A stretch of DNA of 38,263 nucleotides. It comes from Streptomyces adustus. Its GTDB lineage: Bacteria; Actinomycetota; Actinomycetes; Streptomycetales; Streptomycetaceae. The translations under genes were made by a program, and so were the position numbers. The notes below the pieces were generated by a model, which worked only from the letters and a program-made list of their open reading frames with translations, was not told the DNA's origin and did no database searches. The first letter of the stretch is position 1; each line of letters begins with the position of its first letter. This document shows, in pieces, positions 7,136-16,524 of the stretch. Where the stretch lies: NCBI RefSeq assembly GCF_009377175.1, contig NZ_VJZD01000072.1:1-38263 (forward strand), read 5' to 3'.

Positions 7136-8257
7136 CTACAGGTCGACTTCCTGCATCAGCATGCCGACCTCGGTGTTGGACAGCCGCCGCAGCCAGCCGG
7201 ACTTCTGGTCGCCCAGGGTGATCGGGCCGAAGGCGACGCGGACCAGCTTGTCGACCGGGAAGCCGGCCTCGGCGAGCATGCGGCGCACGATGTGCTTGCG
7301 GCCCTCGTGCAGGGTGACCTCGACGAGGTAGTTCTTGCCGGTCTGCTCGACCACCCGGAAGTGGTCCGCGCGCGCGTAACCGTCCTCCAGCTGGATGCCG
7401 TCCTTGAGCTGCTTGCCCAGGTCGCGCGGGATCGGGCCCACGATGTGCGCGAGGTAGACCTTCTTCACGCCGTACTTGGGGTGCGTCAGCCGGTGCGCCA
7501 GTTCACCGTGGTTGGTGAGCAGGATGACGCCCTCGGTCTCGGTGTCCAGCCGGCCGACGTGGAAGAGCCGCGTCTCGCGGTTGGTCACGTAGTCGCCGAG
7601 GCACTGCCGGCCCTCGTTGTCCTCCATGGTCGAGACGACACCGGCGGGCTTGTTCAGCGAGAAGAACTGGTACGACTGGGTCGCCACCGTCAGGCCGTCG
7701 ACCTTGACCTCGTCCTTCTCCGGGTCGACCCGCTTGCCCTGCTCCAGCACGATCTCGCCGTTGACCTCGACGCGCGCCTGCTCGATCAGCTCCTCGCAGG
7801 CCCGCCGGGAGCCGTAACCGGCGCGTGCGAGCACCTTCTGGAGCCGCTCGCCCTCCTGCTCGGCGCCCGGGAAGGTCTTGGGCAGCTTGACGTCCTTCTT
7901 GCCCGCGTACCGCTCCCGGTTGCGCTCCTCCGCGCGGGCGTCGTACTCCCGGGAAGTGGCGGGCGCCCAACGCCCCCGTCCGGTGCCCGAAGACTGCTTC
8001 GGTCCGCCCTTGGCTCCGCCGCGCGCCGAAGCGCCGCGTCCGGCCTTGGGGCCGTCCTTCGTCGCGCCGGGGCCCACGTCGTAGCGGCGCTCCTCGGGGC
8101 GGGGCTTGCTCGGCCGGCCGCCCTGCTTGTCGTCGCGGTTGCTCCCGGCGCCACGGCTACCGCCGCGGCCACCGCCGCTCCCGCCGCGGCCGCCGCTGTT
8201 GCCACCACGGCTCCCGCCGTTGTTTCCGCTGCTGTTCCTGCCGCTGCTGCTTCGCAT
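7136..8257 (-). CDS. rluB: rRNA pseudouridine synthase, RluB/RsuA family
   Basis: A 373-residue pseudouridine synthase expected to modify 23S rRNA. The C-terminal two thirds contains an S4 RNA-binding domain beginning ERLQKVLARAGYGSRR (about 137-152) and the catalytic domain with GRLDTETEG (235-243), D238 being the catalytic aspartate. The first ~130 residues are an unusual disordered arm rich in Gly, Arg and Ser (RGG-like, low complexity) absent from E. coli RluB. The ATG overlaps the scpB stop by one base (TGATG), so it is coupled to the segregation genes. The arm may add nonspecific RNA affinity (inference). Confidence 0.94.
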   Translation of the reverse strand: MRSSSGRNSSGNNGGSRGGNSGGRGGSGGGRGGSRGAGSNRDDKQGGRPSKPRPEERRYDVGPGATKDGPKAGRGASARGGAKGGPKQSSGTGRGRWAPATSREYDARAEERNRERYAGKKDVKLPKTFPGAEQEGERLQKVLARAGYGSRRACEELIEQARVEVNGEIVLEQGKRVDPEKDEVKVDGLTVATQSYQFFSLNKPAGVVSTMEDNEGRQCLGDYVTNRETRLFHVGRLDTETEGVILLTNHGELAHRLTHPKYGVKKVYLAHIVGPIPRDLGKQLKDGIQLEDGYARADHFRVVEQTGKNYLVEVTLHEGRKHIVRRMLAEAGFPVDKLVRVAFGPITLGDQKSGWLRRLSNTEVGMLMQEVDL

Positions 8258-8910
8258 CAAAGTTCCGTCTTGTCGTCTGCGTCCTCGGAATCCGGAGCGT
8301 CCGGATCGAACGACGGGACCCCTTCCATCGTCTCGGCCTCGATCGCCGCCGCCTCCGGGAGGAAGGGCGCGAGCTCCGGGAGCTCGTCCAGGCCGCGCAG
8401 GCCCATCCGCTCCAGGAAGTAGTTCGTCGTCACGTACAGGATCGCACCTGTTTCGGGTTCCGCGCCCGCCTCCTCGACGAGACCGCGCTGGAGCAGGGTC
8501 CGCATGACCCCGTCGCAGTTCACTCCGCGGACCGCGGAGACCCGGCTGCGGCTGACCGGCTGGCGGTAGGCGACCACGGCGAGGGTCTCCAGCGCAGCCT
8601 GGGTGAGCCGGGCCTGCTGGCCGTCCAGGACGAAGCCCTCCACGGCCGCCGCGTACTCGGGCCGGGTGTAGAAGCGCCAGCCGCCCGCGATCAGCCGCAG
8701 CTCGAAGCCGCGCCCCTGCACGGTGTACTCGTCGGCCAGCTCCCGCAACGCGTCCCCGATCCGTCGCTTCGGCCGCTGGAGGATCTTCGCGAGGTGGTCC
8801 TCGGTCGCGGGCTCGTCCACGACCATCAGCACGGCCTCCAGGGCCGGCTTGAGATCGAGGTCGGCCACGGTGCCGGAACCGGCCTGGGTGGGGGTGCTCT
8901 CCTCGCTCAC
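8257..8910 (-). CDS. scpB: Segregation and condensation protein B
   Basis: A 217-residue ScpB, the tandem winged-helix kleisin-associated subunit of the SMC-ScpA-ScpB condensin. Diagnostic segments are ALEAVLMVVDEPAT at the start of the first winged helix, LTQAALETLAVVAYRQPVSR in the second and VTTNYFLERMGLRGLDELPEL near the C-terminus. An acidic ~25-residue tail follows. The GTG start (8908-8910) overlaps the scpA stop as GTGA, giving stoichiometric coupling with its partner; the stop overlaps the rluB ATG by one base. The SMC ATPase itself is not in this window. Confidence 0.96.
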   Translation of the reverse strand: MSEESTPTQAGSGTVADLDLKPALEAVLMVVDEPATEDHLAKILQRPKRRIGDALRELADEYTVQGRGFELRLIAGGWRFYTRPEYAAAVEGFVLDGQQARLTQAALETLAVVAYRQPVSRSRVSAVRGVNCDGVMRTLLQRGLVEEAGAEPETGAILYVTTNYFLERMGLRGLDELPELAPFLPEAAAIEAETMEGVPSFDPDAPDSEDADDKTEL

Positions 8911-10262
8911 GCCTTCTTCTCCTCGCTCGGCGCCTCGGGCGGCCGGTCGAACTCGTCGGTGACATGCGGGGCCTCTCCCCCGGCCCCGCCGGTCCAGCGC
9001 ACCAGCAGATCGCCGAGGGCGTCCTCCTGCTCCAGGGCGACCGCCTTCTCCCGGTACAGCTCCAGCAGCGCCAGGAACCTCGCCACCACGGTGAGGGTGT
9101 CGTCGGTGTCCTCGACGAGAGTGCGGAAGCTGGCCTCGCCGAACTCCCGCAGCCGCGCGATCACGATCCCCGCCTGTTCCTGGACGCTGACCAGCGGCGC
9201 GTGGATGTGGTCGACGTAGACCTGCGGTTTGGGTCTGGGCTGCATCGCCTTGACGGCGAGCCGGGCGAACCCTTCCGGGCCGATGCTGATCACGACCTCG
9301 GGCAGCAGCTCGGCGTGGTGGGGTTCGAGGCCGACGGTACGGGGCAGGCGGCGGGCCTCCTGCGTCAGCCGGTGCTGGAAGATGTCGGCGATCTGCTTGT
9401 AGGCCCGGTACTGGAGCAGACGGGCGAACAGCAGGTCGCGGGCCTCCAGCAGGGCCAGGTCGGCCTCGTCCTCGACCTCGGCGGCGGGCAGCAGCCGGGC
9501 GGCCTTGAGGTCGAGCAGGGTGGCGGCCACGACCAGGAACTCGGTCGTCTGGTCCAGGTCCCAGTCCGGGCCCATCGCCCGGATGTGGGCCATGAACTCG
9601 TCGGTCACCTTCGAGAGGGCGACTTCGGTGACGTCGAGCTTGTGCTTGGAGATCAGCTGGAGGAGCAGGTCGAAGGGCCCCTCGAAGTTCGCCAGCCGCA
9701 CCTTGAAGACCCCGTCGGGGGGCTCCTGGGCCTCGACGCCCCGAGATCGAACCTCCGCCCCGGACCCGGGCGCGACGACCGCCTCGGACTCCGGCTTCGG
9801 CTTCGACCCCGGCTCGGGTCCCGGCTCCGTCCGGGGAGCCTGCGTCGGCTCGGGCTCCGGCTCGGGTTCCGGAACCGAGATCTCGGGCGCCGGTGCCGAA
9901 CTCGACTCAGGACCGGTCTCAGGCCCTCGCATGGGACCGGTCCCGGCTGGGACGCTCTCCGACTCGGGCCGGGTCCCGGGCTCAGGCCCGGCAGGGGCGC
10001 TCTCGGGCCCCGCCTCGGGGCGGGAGTCGGGTGGCCCCGTCCGGGGGGTCTGCGTCGGCTCGGGCTCCGGCTCGGTCGGCTGCTCGCGCCCGGGTGGCTG
10101 CTCGCGCCCGGGGGCGAGGGCCTCGGGTGCGACGGCCTCGGGTTCCGGTTGCCCGACGGCCGGGCTCGTCGCCGCGGCCGTACCCGGCCCACGCCCCAGC
10201 GCACGCCGCCGGCGGGCGGAGGCGCCGGGAACGGAAGCGTCGTTCGAGGACTTCGAGGACAT
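8907..10262 (-). CDS. scpA: Segregation and condensation protein A with long Pro/Glu-rich arm
   Basis: The kleisin subunit that bridges SMC heads in bacterial condensin. The ScpA domain starts at about residue 186 (FKVRLANFEGPFDLLLQLI) and runs to ~430, with the C-terminal winged helix around VVARFLALLELYREKAVAL. The 451-residue total is far above the ~250 usual for ScpA because residues 1-185 are low complexity: Pro/Glu/Gly/Ser, with two copies of an EPEPTQ-xPRT block (about 66-75 and 136-145). The ATG at 10260-10262 is retained as start because the frame stays open and no internal start has a better context, but a shorter product is possible. It lies 18 bases after the putative RHH gene and overlaps scpB. 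Confidence 0.93.
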   Translation of the reverse strand: MSSKSSNDASVPGASARRRRALGRGPGTAAATSPAVGQPEPEAVAPEALAPGREQPPGREQPTEPEPEPTQTPRTGPPDSRPEAGPESAPAGPEPGTRPESESVPAGTGPMRGPETGPESSSAPAPEISVPEPEPEPEPTQAPRTEPGPEPGSKPKPESEAVVAPGSGAEVRSRGVEAQEPPDGVFKVRLANFEGPFDLLLQLISKHKLDVTEVALSKVTDEFMAHIRAMGPDWDLDQTTEFLVVAATLLDLKAARLLPAAEVEDEADLALLEARDLLFARLLQYRAYKQIADIFQHRLTQEARRLPRTVGLEPHHAELLPEVVISIGPEGFARLAVKAMQPRPKPQVYVDHIHAPLVSVQEQAGIVIARLREFGEASFRTLVEDTDDTLTVVARFLALLELYREKAVALEQEDALGDLLVRWTGGAGGEAPHVTDEFDRPPEAPSEEKKA

Positions 10263-10280
10263 AGCCCCCGCAGGCTACCG

Positions 10281-10841
10281 CTAGCGTCCGCGCAGGCGTC
10301 GAACGAGAATGCTCGCGTCCCCCCGGGACTCCAGGTCGGCCAGCACCACGGCGACCGCCTCCCGGACGATCCGCCCGCGGTCGACGGCCAGCCCGTGCTC
10401 ACCGCGGAGCACGAGACGCGCGTGCTCCAGGTCCATGAGCTCCTCGGCCGACACGTACACCGTGATCTTCTCGTCGTGCCGCTCGCGCCCGCTGGGCCGC
10501 CGTGCGGGCGACCGCCCGCGCTTGCGCGGCTGCCCCTGCGGGTCGACAGAACCTTCCTGCGCGCGCCGGGCGGTGCGCTCCGCGGCGGCGGCCCGGATCC
10601 GGGACTCCCCCGCGTCGGCCCCCTCCGGGTCGGCGGCCACGTGCTCGGCGCCCTCGCCGTCGCCGCCCTGCGCGGGCACCGCGGTCGGCGCGTCCTCCGC
10701 GGGGGCGGCGGCCGTCTGGTCGCTCTCCCCCGCCGGGGCCGGCACCCGGGCCTCACCGTTGGCCGGGCGCCGTGGAGTGGACGGCTGGAGTGCCATTCCC
10801 CCTGTCGTGCGGAACAGTTCGTCGGCCCCCGGCAGACTCAC
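10281..10841 (-). CDS. Putative ribbon-helix-helix DNA-binding partner of ParA-like protein
   Basis: A 186-residue protein of no named family. The first ~120 residues are disordered (Ala/Pro/Glu, then a basic RKRGRSPARRPSGRER stretch); the last ~65 form a compact domain beginning EKITVYVSAEEL and containing a VDRGRIVREAVAVVLADL helix. A beta strand followed by two helices is the pattern of ribbon-helix-helix proteins such as plasmid centromere binders. The GTG at 10839-10841 overlaps the parA stop as GTGA; a GTG at 10853 is in frame but overlaps further. Its place directly after parA, where parB normally stands, suggests a ParA adaptor (inference). Confidence 0.72.
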   Translation of the reverse strand: MSLPGADELFRTTGGMALQPSTPRRPANGEARVPAPAGESDQTAAAPAEDAPTAVPAQGGDGEGAEHVAADPEGADAGESRIRAAAAERTARRAQEGSVDPQGQPRKRGRSPARRPSGRERHDEKITVYVSAEELMDLEHARLVLRGEHGLAVDRGRIVREAVAVVLADLESRGDASILVRRLRGR

Positions 10842-12007
10842 TCGGCGTGACACCGGGCGAGCACCTCCCTGGCGAGCTGACGGTAGGCGGCGGCACCGAC
10901 GGAGTTGGACGCGTACGTCGTGATCGGCTCACCGGCGACCGTGGTCTCCGGGAAGCGGACCGTGCGCCCGATGACCGTGTGGTAGACGTGGTCGTCGAAG
11001 GCCTCGACCACCCGCGCGAGCACCTCACGGCTGTGCACGGTGCGCGAGTCGTACATCGTGGCGAGGATCCCGTCGAGCTCCAGCTCCGGGTTCAGCCGCT
11101 CCTGGACCTTCTCGATGGTCTCCGTCAGCAGCGCCACACCGCGCAGGGCGAAGAACTCGCACTCCAGCGGCACGATCACCTTGTGCGCGGCCGTCAGGGC
11201 GTTCACCGTGAGCAGACCGAGCGAGGGCTGACAGTCGATCACGATGTAGTCGTAGTCGGGCAGCAGCGGCTTCAGCGCCCGCTGGAGCGTCGACTCGCGC
11301 GCGACCTCGCTCACGAGCTGGACCTCGGCGGCCGACAGGTCGATGTTGCTGGGCAGCAGGTCCATGTTCGGGACCGCCGTCTTCAGGAGCACCTCGTCCG
11401 CCGACATGCCCCGCTCCATGAGCAGGTTGTAGACGGTGAGGTCGAGCTCCATCGGGTTGACACCGAGTCCCACCGACAGCGCGCCCTGCGGGTCGAAGTC
11501 CACGAGCAGCACCCGGCGGCCGTACTCCGCGAGGGCGGCACCCAGGTTGATGGTCGACGTCGTCTTGCCGACGCCGCCCTTCTGGTTGCACATCGCGATG
11601 ATCTTCGCGGGTCCGTGGTCGGTCAGCGGGCCCGGGATCGGGAAGTACGGCAGCGGACGTCCGGTCGGGCCGATGCGCTCGCGACGCTGGCGTGCCGCGT
11701 CGGGCGCGAGCGTGGCCGCGTACTCCGGGTCGGGCTCGTACTCGGCGTCGGGGTCGTAGAAGTGCCCTTCGGGCAGTTCGTCGTAGTCGGCGAAGTGGTT
11801 GTGGGGCGCGCCACTTCCGTCGCCGGCCCTGGCGTTCACGTGATGGCCATCCATGCTCTGGGGTGCTGTCCGAGTCGCCTGCGGACTCTGGTGGGCTGCG
11901 AAGGTGCGCACAGCGACGGAGCCGACAGCCTCGAACCCCTCGGGGCCCTGGCCTCGGACCGGCGTTCCTGGTTGACCACCCCCGGGAGAAAATGTCGACT
12001 CATTCAC
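10838..12007 (-). CDS. ParA-family chromosome-partitioning ATPase (orphan, scpAB-linked)
   Basis: A 389-residue ParA/MinD-superfamily ATPase. The deviant Walker A motif KGGVGKTT is at 143-150, followed by LLVDFDPQGAL and the later YDYIVIDCQPSLGLLTVNAL, both ParA signatures. The first ~130 residues are a linker rich in Pro, Gly, Asp and His, not part of the ATPase fold. The GTG at 12005-12007 follows an AAGGAGGT sequence, slightly far at about 10 bases. It is not the oriC-linked ParA because no parB or gid/rsm genes are near; it resembles the second ParA next to scpAB in mycobacteria (Rv1708, from memory). It heads the operon with the RHH protein, scpA, scpB and rluB. Confidence 0.93.
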   Translation of the reverse strand: MNESTFSPGGGQPGTPVRGQGPEGFEAVGSVAVRTFAAHQSPQATRTAPQSMDGHHVNARAGDGSGAPHNHFADYDELPEGHFYDPDAEYEPDPEYAATLAPDAARQRRERIGPTGRPLPYFPIPGPLTDHGPAKIIAMCNQKGGVGKTTSTINLGAALAEYGRRVLLVDFDPQGALSVGLGVNPMELDLTVYNLLMERGMSADEVLLKTAVPNMDLLPSNIDLSAAEVQLVSEVARESTLQRALKPLLPDYDYIVIDCQPSLGLLTVNALTAAHKVIVPLECEFFALRGVALLTETIEKVQERLNPELELDGILATMYDSRTVHSREVLARVVEAFDDHVYHTVIGRTVRFPETTVAGEPITTYASNSVGAAAYRQLAREVLARCHAE

Positions 12008-12352
12008 AAGTCGTCTTACCTCCTTGGTGACCAGGAAACTTCTAGACAGGTCAGCGTGACACCATGCCGACGGTTGGCGACTCTATGGCGTGTCGGGCGT
12101 CCGCAGCAACACAATCCGCCGGACCCGGCAGGATGTGTCGGCAATGAAACATCCCGCTGTCAAGGGCGTACGGCCGTCGCACAGCAGGTTTCACCGGTGT
12201 ACGAATCGGTTCAAGGGTTACGTTCGAGGCGAGTTGGCCCGGCGACGCAAAGTGACCATACACACACCATGCCGGACCTTGTCGGGCAAGGTCCGGCCTG
12301 GTGTGTGCGGTTGACGATCCTTGTTGACGTATCGCCTTTACTGTTTGGTGAC
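12008..12352. other. 345-bp intergenic region between ald and the parA operon
   Basis: It holds the leader and promoter of the parA operon (minus strand) and the ald terminator (12261-12307). The AAGGAGGT ribosome-binding site of parA is at about 12017-12024. No convincing -35/-10 pair was found. A GTTTCAC half-site like that of ParB parS (12188-12194) merges into the 8-bp palindrome CACCGGTG (12192-12199); a full parS is absent. No coding sequence is supported here. Confidence 0.6.
12261..12307 (-). terminator. Strong bidirectional terminator after ald
   Basis: Arms of 21 bases (12261-12281 and 12287-12307) pair with a single mismatch around a five-base TCGGG loop. It begins 45 bases past the ald stop codon on the minus strand. 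It lacks a clear T-tract, as is common in Streptomyces, but its length and near-perfect pairing make it one of the strongest hairpins in the window. It isolates the parA operon leader from ald transcription. Confidence 0.85.
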
Positions 12353-13468
<1,116 letters not shown>

Positions 13469-13611
13469 GTCGATCACGGTCCTTGGCTCAGAGGGTGTGG
13501 GGCAACACAAGACATACCTGTGCACATGGGGCGCAGAGGGATGCACCGCAGGAGAACGTGCGGCAGAGCCAGTCTAATGAAGGTGTTCTCGGTGTCTAGC
13601 CTTTCAATGCT

Positions 13612-15669
13612 TCAATCTTCAGCGGGTGCACTACGGATTTCGCAGGCGTTAGCGCCGTGTTCCGGCTCTGGGTCGCTCTCCGGGAGCTCATCTCCCAGCA
13701 TGCGCTCGGCGGCGCCGCGGTGCAGGCGGGCGGCCGCCGGGTCGCCCAGATGCTCCAGCGTGTCCGCCAGCCGCAGCTGGAGCGCGGCCTGGAGCCGTAC
13801 GTCCTCGGCGCGGCGCGCCCACTCCACCGCCTCCTGGCAGGTGCGCAGCGACTCCGCCGGCCGCCCCGCGTACTCCTGGACCCGCGCCAACTCGCTCAAC
13901 GCCCTTGCCTGGGCGCCCACATCACCGTTCTTGCGGTGCCCCGCGACGGCTGCCCGCCAGTGCCGCAGCGCCTCGCCGTAGCGGCTCGCGTAGGTGTGCG
14001 CGGTGGCGATACGGCCGTACAGCCGGGCGGCGTCCGCGCGCTCGTCCCGGGCCAGCCGCTGGGCCAGGGCCCGGCCGAACCAGTCGGCGGCCCGGTCGAA
14101 GTCCCCGAGCTCCAGGTGCGCGCCGCCTACGGATTCCATCGCGCGGCCGGTCGCGTACGGATCGTTCGCCTCGCGTCCGGCGTCCAGCGCGGCCCGGTAG
14201 CGCACCAGCGCCTCCGCCGTACGGCCGGTCTGCGCGTCCACGTCGGCGAGGTTCAGCAGCGCCGCGGCCTTCTCCCGAGGCAGGTTCCGGCGCTCGGCGA
14301 CGTCCAGCACGAGCCGGTGGATGCCGTACAGGTCGGCGGCCGCCGCCTGGGTGCCGAAGTGCGCGACCATGGCCCTGACCAGCTGGGACATCAGCCGACG
14401 GGCCAGGGTGTCCAGCTCGCCGTCGGCGACCGCGAGGCGGGCCGCGGCCAGCAGCGCGGGCCTGCGCACGGTCAGCCAGTCGGCGGCCGCCCGGGGGTTG
14501 GGGAAGCGCAGCGCGCGGGGCATCGCCTGGAGCTTCTCGCGCCCATCGGGGTCGTCCGTCTCGGTGATCGCCCGGCAGGACTGCAACAGCCGCACGGTCC
14601 GCTCCAGCATCCGGGCGCGGGCCAGCTGGAGCTCCGCGGGGCGGTCCTCCGCCTCGCTGGCGGCCTTCAGCAGGGGGTGCAGGGCGCCCGGCACCTCGTA
14701 CTGCGGCAGCGGCGACTCCACGGACCGCAGCAGGCCCAGGGCGACGAGGTCGTCGAGGACGGTGCGGGCGCCGTCCACCGAGCAGCCGGCCAGGGCGGAA
14801 GCGGTGTGCGGGTCTACGAGGCCGGCCGGGGCGAGGGAGAGCAGGCGCAGTATCCGGGCGGCGGTCGCGGGCAGGGAGGCGTGCACGAGCCGGAACAGCC
14901 GGCTCAGGGGCGTGCCGTCCGTCCCGTCCGTGTGCAGCTGCTTGGCCAGGTCGGCGACGGCGGTCTTGGGCCGGGCCGCGAGCCAGCCCCCGGCCAGCCG
15001 CAGCGCGGCGGGCTGGGCCCGGCACTCCTCGACCAGGCCCTCGGCGGCGCGCGGGTCGACCGTGATGCGGACGGAGCCGGTGTGGCGGGTCAGCAGCTCC
15101 AGGGCGGACTTCGTGTCGAGACCGCCGATGGTGCACGGGCGGACGTCCGAGATCCCGGTCAGCGGGCCCCCGGCGACGGCCACGACCAGACACTCGGGGG
15201 TGTCCGGCAGCAGGGCGTCGACCTGCTCGGCACCGGCCGCGTCGTCGAGCAGGAGCACCGCCCTGCGGTCGGCGAGGGCGGCCCGCAGGGCCTCGCTCAA
15301 CTCGTCCTCGGCGGCGCCGGGCGGGCTCGGCAGGTCCAGCGCGGCAAGCAGCTCGCGGGCGGTGCGCTCGACCGGTACGGGCGTGCCGTCGGGCTCGCTG
15401 AGCCGGGCGCGCAGCACCCCGCCGTCGTAACGGTCCGCGACCTCCCGTACGAGCTCCTCGGCGAGTGCCGTGCGGCCGGATCCGGGCTTGCCCGCGATCA
15501 GGAGCACCCGCGCGCGCGGTGCCTTGCGACCGGCCAGGGTGTTCAGGCCCGCGCGCTCGATGTCGGCGCGCAGCTCTTTCAACTCCCTTGTACGGCCCAG
15601 GAAATGGCATTCCGCCGGCGTGCGTCCCGACAGCTGAACGCCGTCCGTGTCCACCGCCTGATCCGTCAC
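13612..15669 (-). CDS. P-loop ATPase with C-terminal TPR repeats (STAND-like)
   Basis: A 685-residue protein resembling the ATPase-TPR half of AfsR-type regulators but without a SARP DNA-binding domain. A LGR-tract (about residues 24-33, FLGRTRELKEL) precedes a P-loop GKPGSGRT (60-67) in which the usual Walker A lysine is arginine (R66). The Walker B region is LLLDD (139-143). Residues about 460-655 form at least four tetratricopeptide-type repeats, with an acidic tail after. The GTG at 15667-15669 has GGGAG eight bases upstream; a GTG nine bases further upstream has no spacing for that site. It is probably a regulatory switch or scaffold of unknown input; no partner gene is obvious nearby. 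Confidence 0.85.
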   Translation of the reverse strand: MTDQAVDTDGVQLSGRTPAECHFLGRTRELKELRADIERAGLNTLAGRKAPRARVLLIAGKPGSGRTALAEELVREVADRYDGGVLRARLSEPDGTPVPVERTARELLAALDLPSPPGAAEDELSEALRAALADRRAVLLLDDAAGAEQVDALLPDTPECLVVAVAGGPLTGISDVRPCTIGGLDTKSALELLTRHTGSVRITVDPRAAEGLVEECRAQPAALRLAGGWLAARPKTAVADLAKQLHTDGTDGTPLSRLFRLVHASLPATAARILRLLSLAPAGLVDPHTASALAGCSVDGARTVLDDLVALGLLRSVESPLPQYEVPGALHPLLKAASEAEDRPAELQLARARMLERTVRLLQSCRAITETDDPDGREKLQAMPRALRFPNPRAAADWLTVRRPALLAAARLAVADGELDTLARRLMSQLVRAMVAHFGTQAAAADLYGIHRLVLDVAERRNLPREKAAALLNLADVDAQTGRTAEALVRYRAALDAGREANDPYATGRAMESVGGAHLELGDFDRAADWFGRALAQRLARDERADAARLYGRIATAHTYASRYGEALRHWRAAVAGHRKNGDVGAQARALSELARVQEYAGRPAESLRTCQEAVEWARRAEDVRLQAALQLRLADTLEHLGDPAAARLHRGAAERMLGDELPESDPEPEHGANACEIRSAPAED

Positions 15670-15821
15670 GGGCCACACTCCCGTCCCACCGCACGCGCAA
15701 GCCCGCCGGGTCTCCGGTCCGGGCGTTTCCAGAGCCTAGTTCACGCTCTGCGACCTCCCGGGCGGAGCACGGCGGGGACGTCCCTCGATCGGATCAGGCG
15801 ATCGTCACACCGGCGGCCGAC

Positions 15822-15846
15822 GGCCGGCGGTATGAAACCGGCGGCC
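15822..15846 (-). terminator. Hairpin downstream of the Nudix gene
   Basis: Ten-base arms GGCCGGCGGT (15822-15831) and ACCGGCGGCC (15837-15846) pair with one mismatch around a five-base loop, about 50 bases past the Nudix stop on the minus strand. A second perfect palindrome, CCCGGCGCGCCGGG on the minus strand, lies between it and the stop. Together they probably end the pyrG-Nudix transcript; no T-tract. Confidence 0.5.
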
Positions 15847-15897
15847 GGACGCACCCCGGCGCGCCGGGAGCGACGGCCGGGGTCGTCGGGCGCGGTC

Positions 15898-16524
15898 TCA
15901 GGCGTCGAAGGGACGGGCCGGCCAGGGCGCCTCGGCCGGTCGCAGGGCGTCGAGGCCCGCCCCGGCGCGCGCGGCGACCAGCGACAGGACGCCGACGACG
16001 AGGCAGTTGTTGTGCAGTTCGCCCGCGAGCACCCCCCGGACGAGCTCGTCGACCGGCACGCGCCCGTGCTCCATGTCGGCCTCCTCGTCCTCCACCTCGA
16101 AGCGCTGCCCCTCGGCCTCGGACAGGTCGCGGGCGAGGAAGATCCGCACGGCCTCGTCGCAGCCGCCGGGCGTGGTGTAGACGTCGGTGAGGACCCGCCA
16201 GTCCTCGGCCTTGACGTGCGCCTCCTCGTACAGCTCGCGCTGGGCGGCGTGCAGCGGGTTCTCGCCGGGCACGTCGAGCAGCCCGGCCGGGATCTCCCAC
16301 AGCTTGTGGCGCACGGGGTGGCGGTACTGCTTGATGACCAGGACCCGGTCCTCCTCGTCGAGGGCGAGGACGGCGACCGAGCCGGGGTGGACCTGGTAGT
16401 CGCGGCGGACCACCGAGCCGCCGGGCATGACCACGTCGTCGGTGCGGACGGAGGTCTTGTTGCCCACGAAGGGGGTCTGCGTCGCCCGGATCTCCCACTG
16501 CTCGGGAGTGTCCTTGATCGTCAT
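15898..16524 (-). CDS. Nudix hydrolase, ADP-ribose pyrophosphatase type
   Basis: A 208-residue Nudix enzyme expected to cleave ADP-ribose to AMP and ribose 5-phosphate. The Nudix helix reads GENPLHAAQRELYEEAHV; the REL-x-EE core and upstream PAGLLDVPGE are present, with one extra residue between the glycine and the first glutamate and a histidine in place of the terminal glycine, so the box is slightly atypical. I recall the insertion also in mycobacterial Rv1700. The ATG has AAGGA six bases upstream. It follows pyrG by 120 bases in the same orientation, a conserved actinobacterial pairing. Unlike the other Nudix protein here it has no DNA-binding domain. Confidence 0.92.
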   Translation of the reverse strand: MTIKDTPEQWEIRATQTPFVGNKTSVRTDDVVMPGGSVVRRDYQVHPGSVAVLALDEEDRVLVIKQYRHPVRHKLWEIPAGLLDVPGENPLHAAQRELYEEAHVKAEDWRVLTDVYTTPGGCDEAVRIFLARDLSEAEGQRFEVEDEEADMEHGRVPVDELVRGVLAGELHNNCLVVGVLSLVAARAGAGLDALRPAEAPWPARPFDA

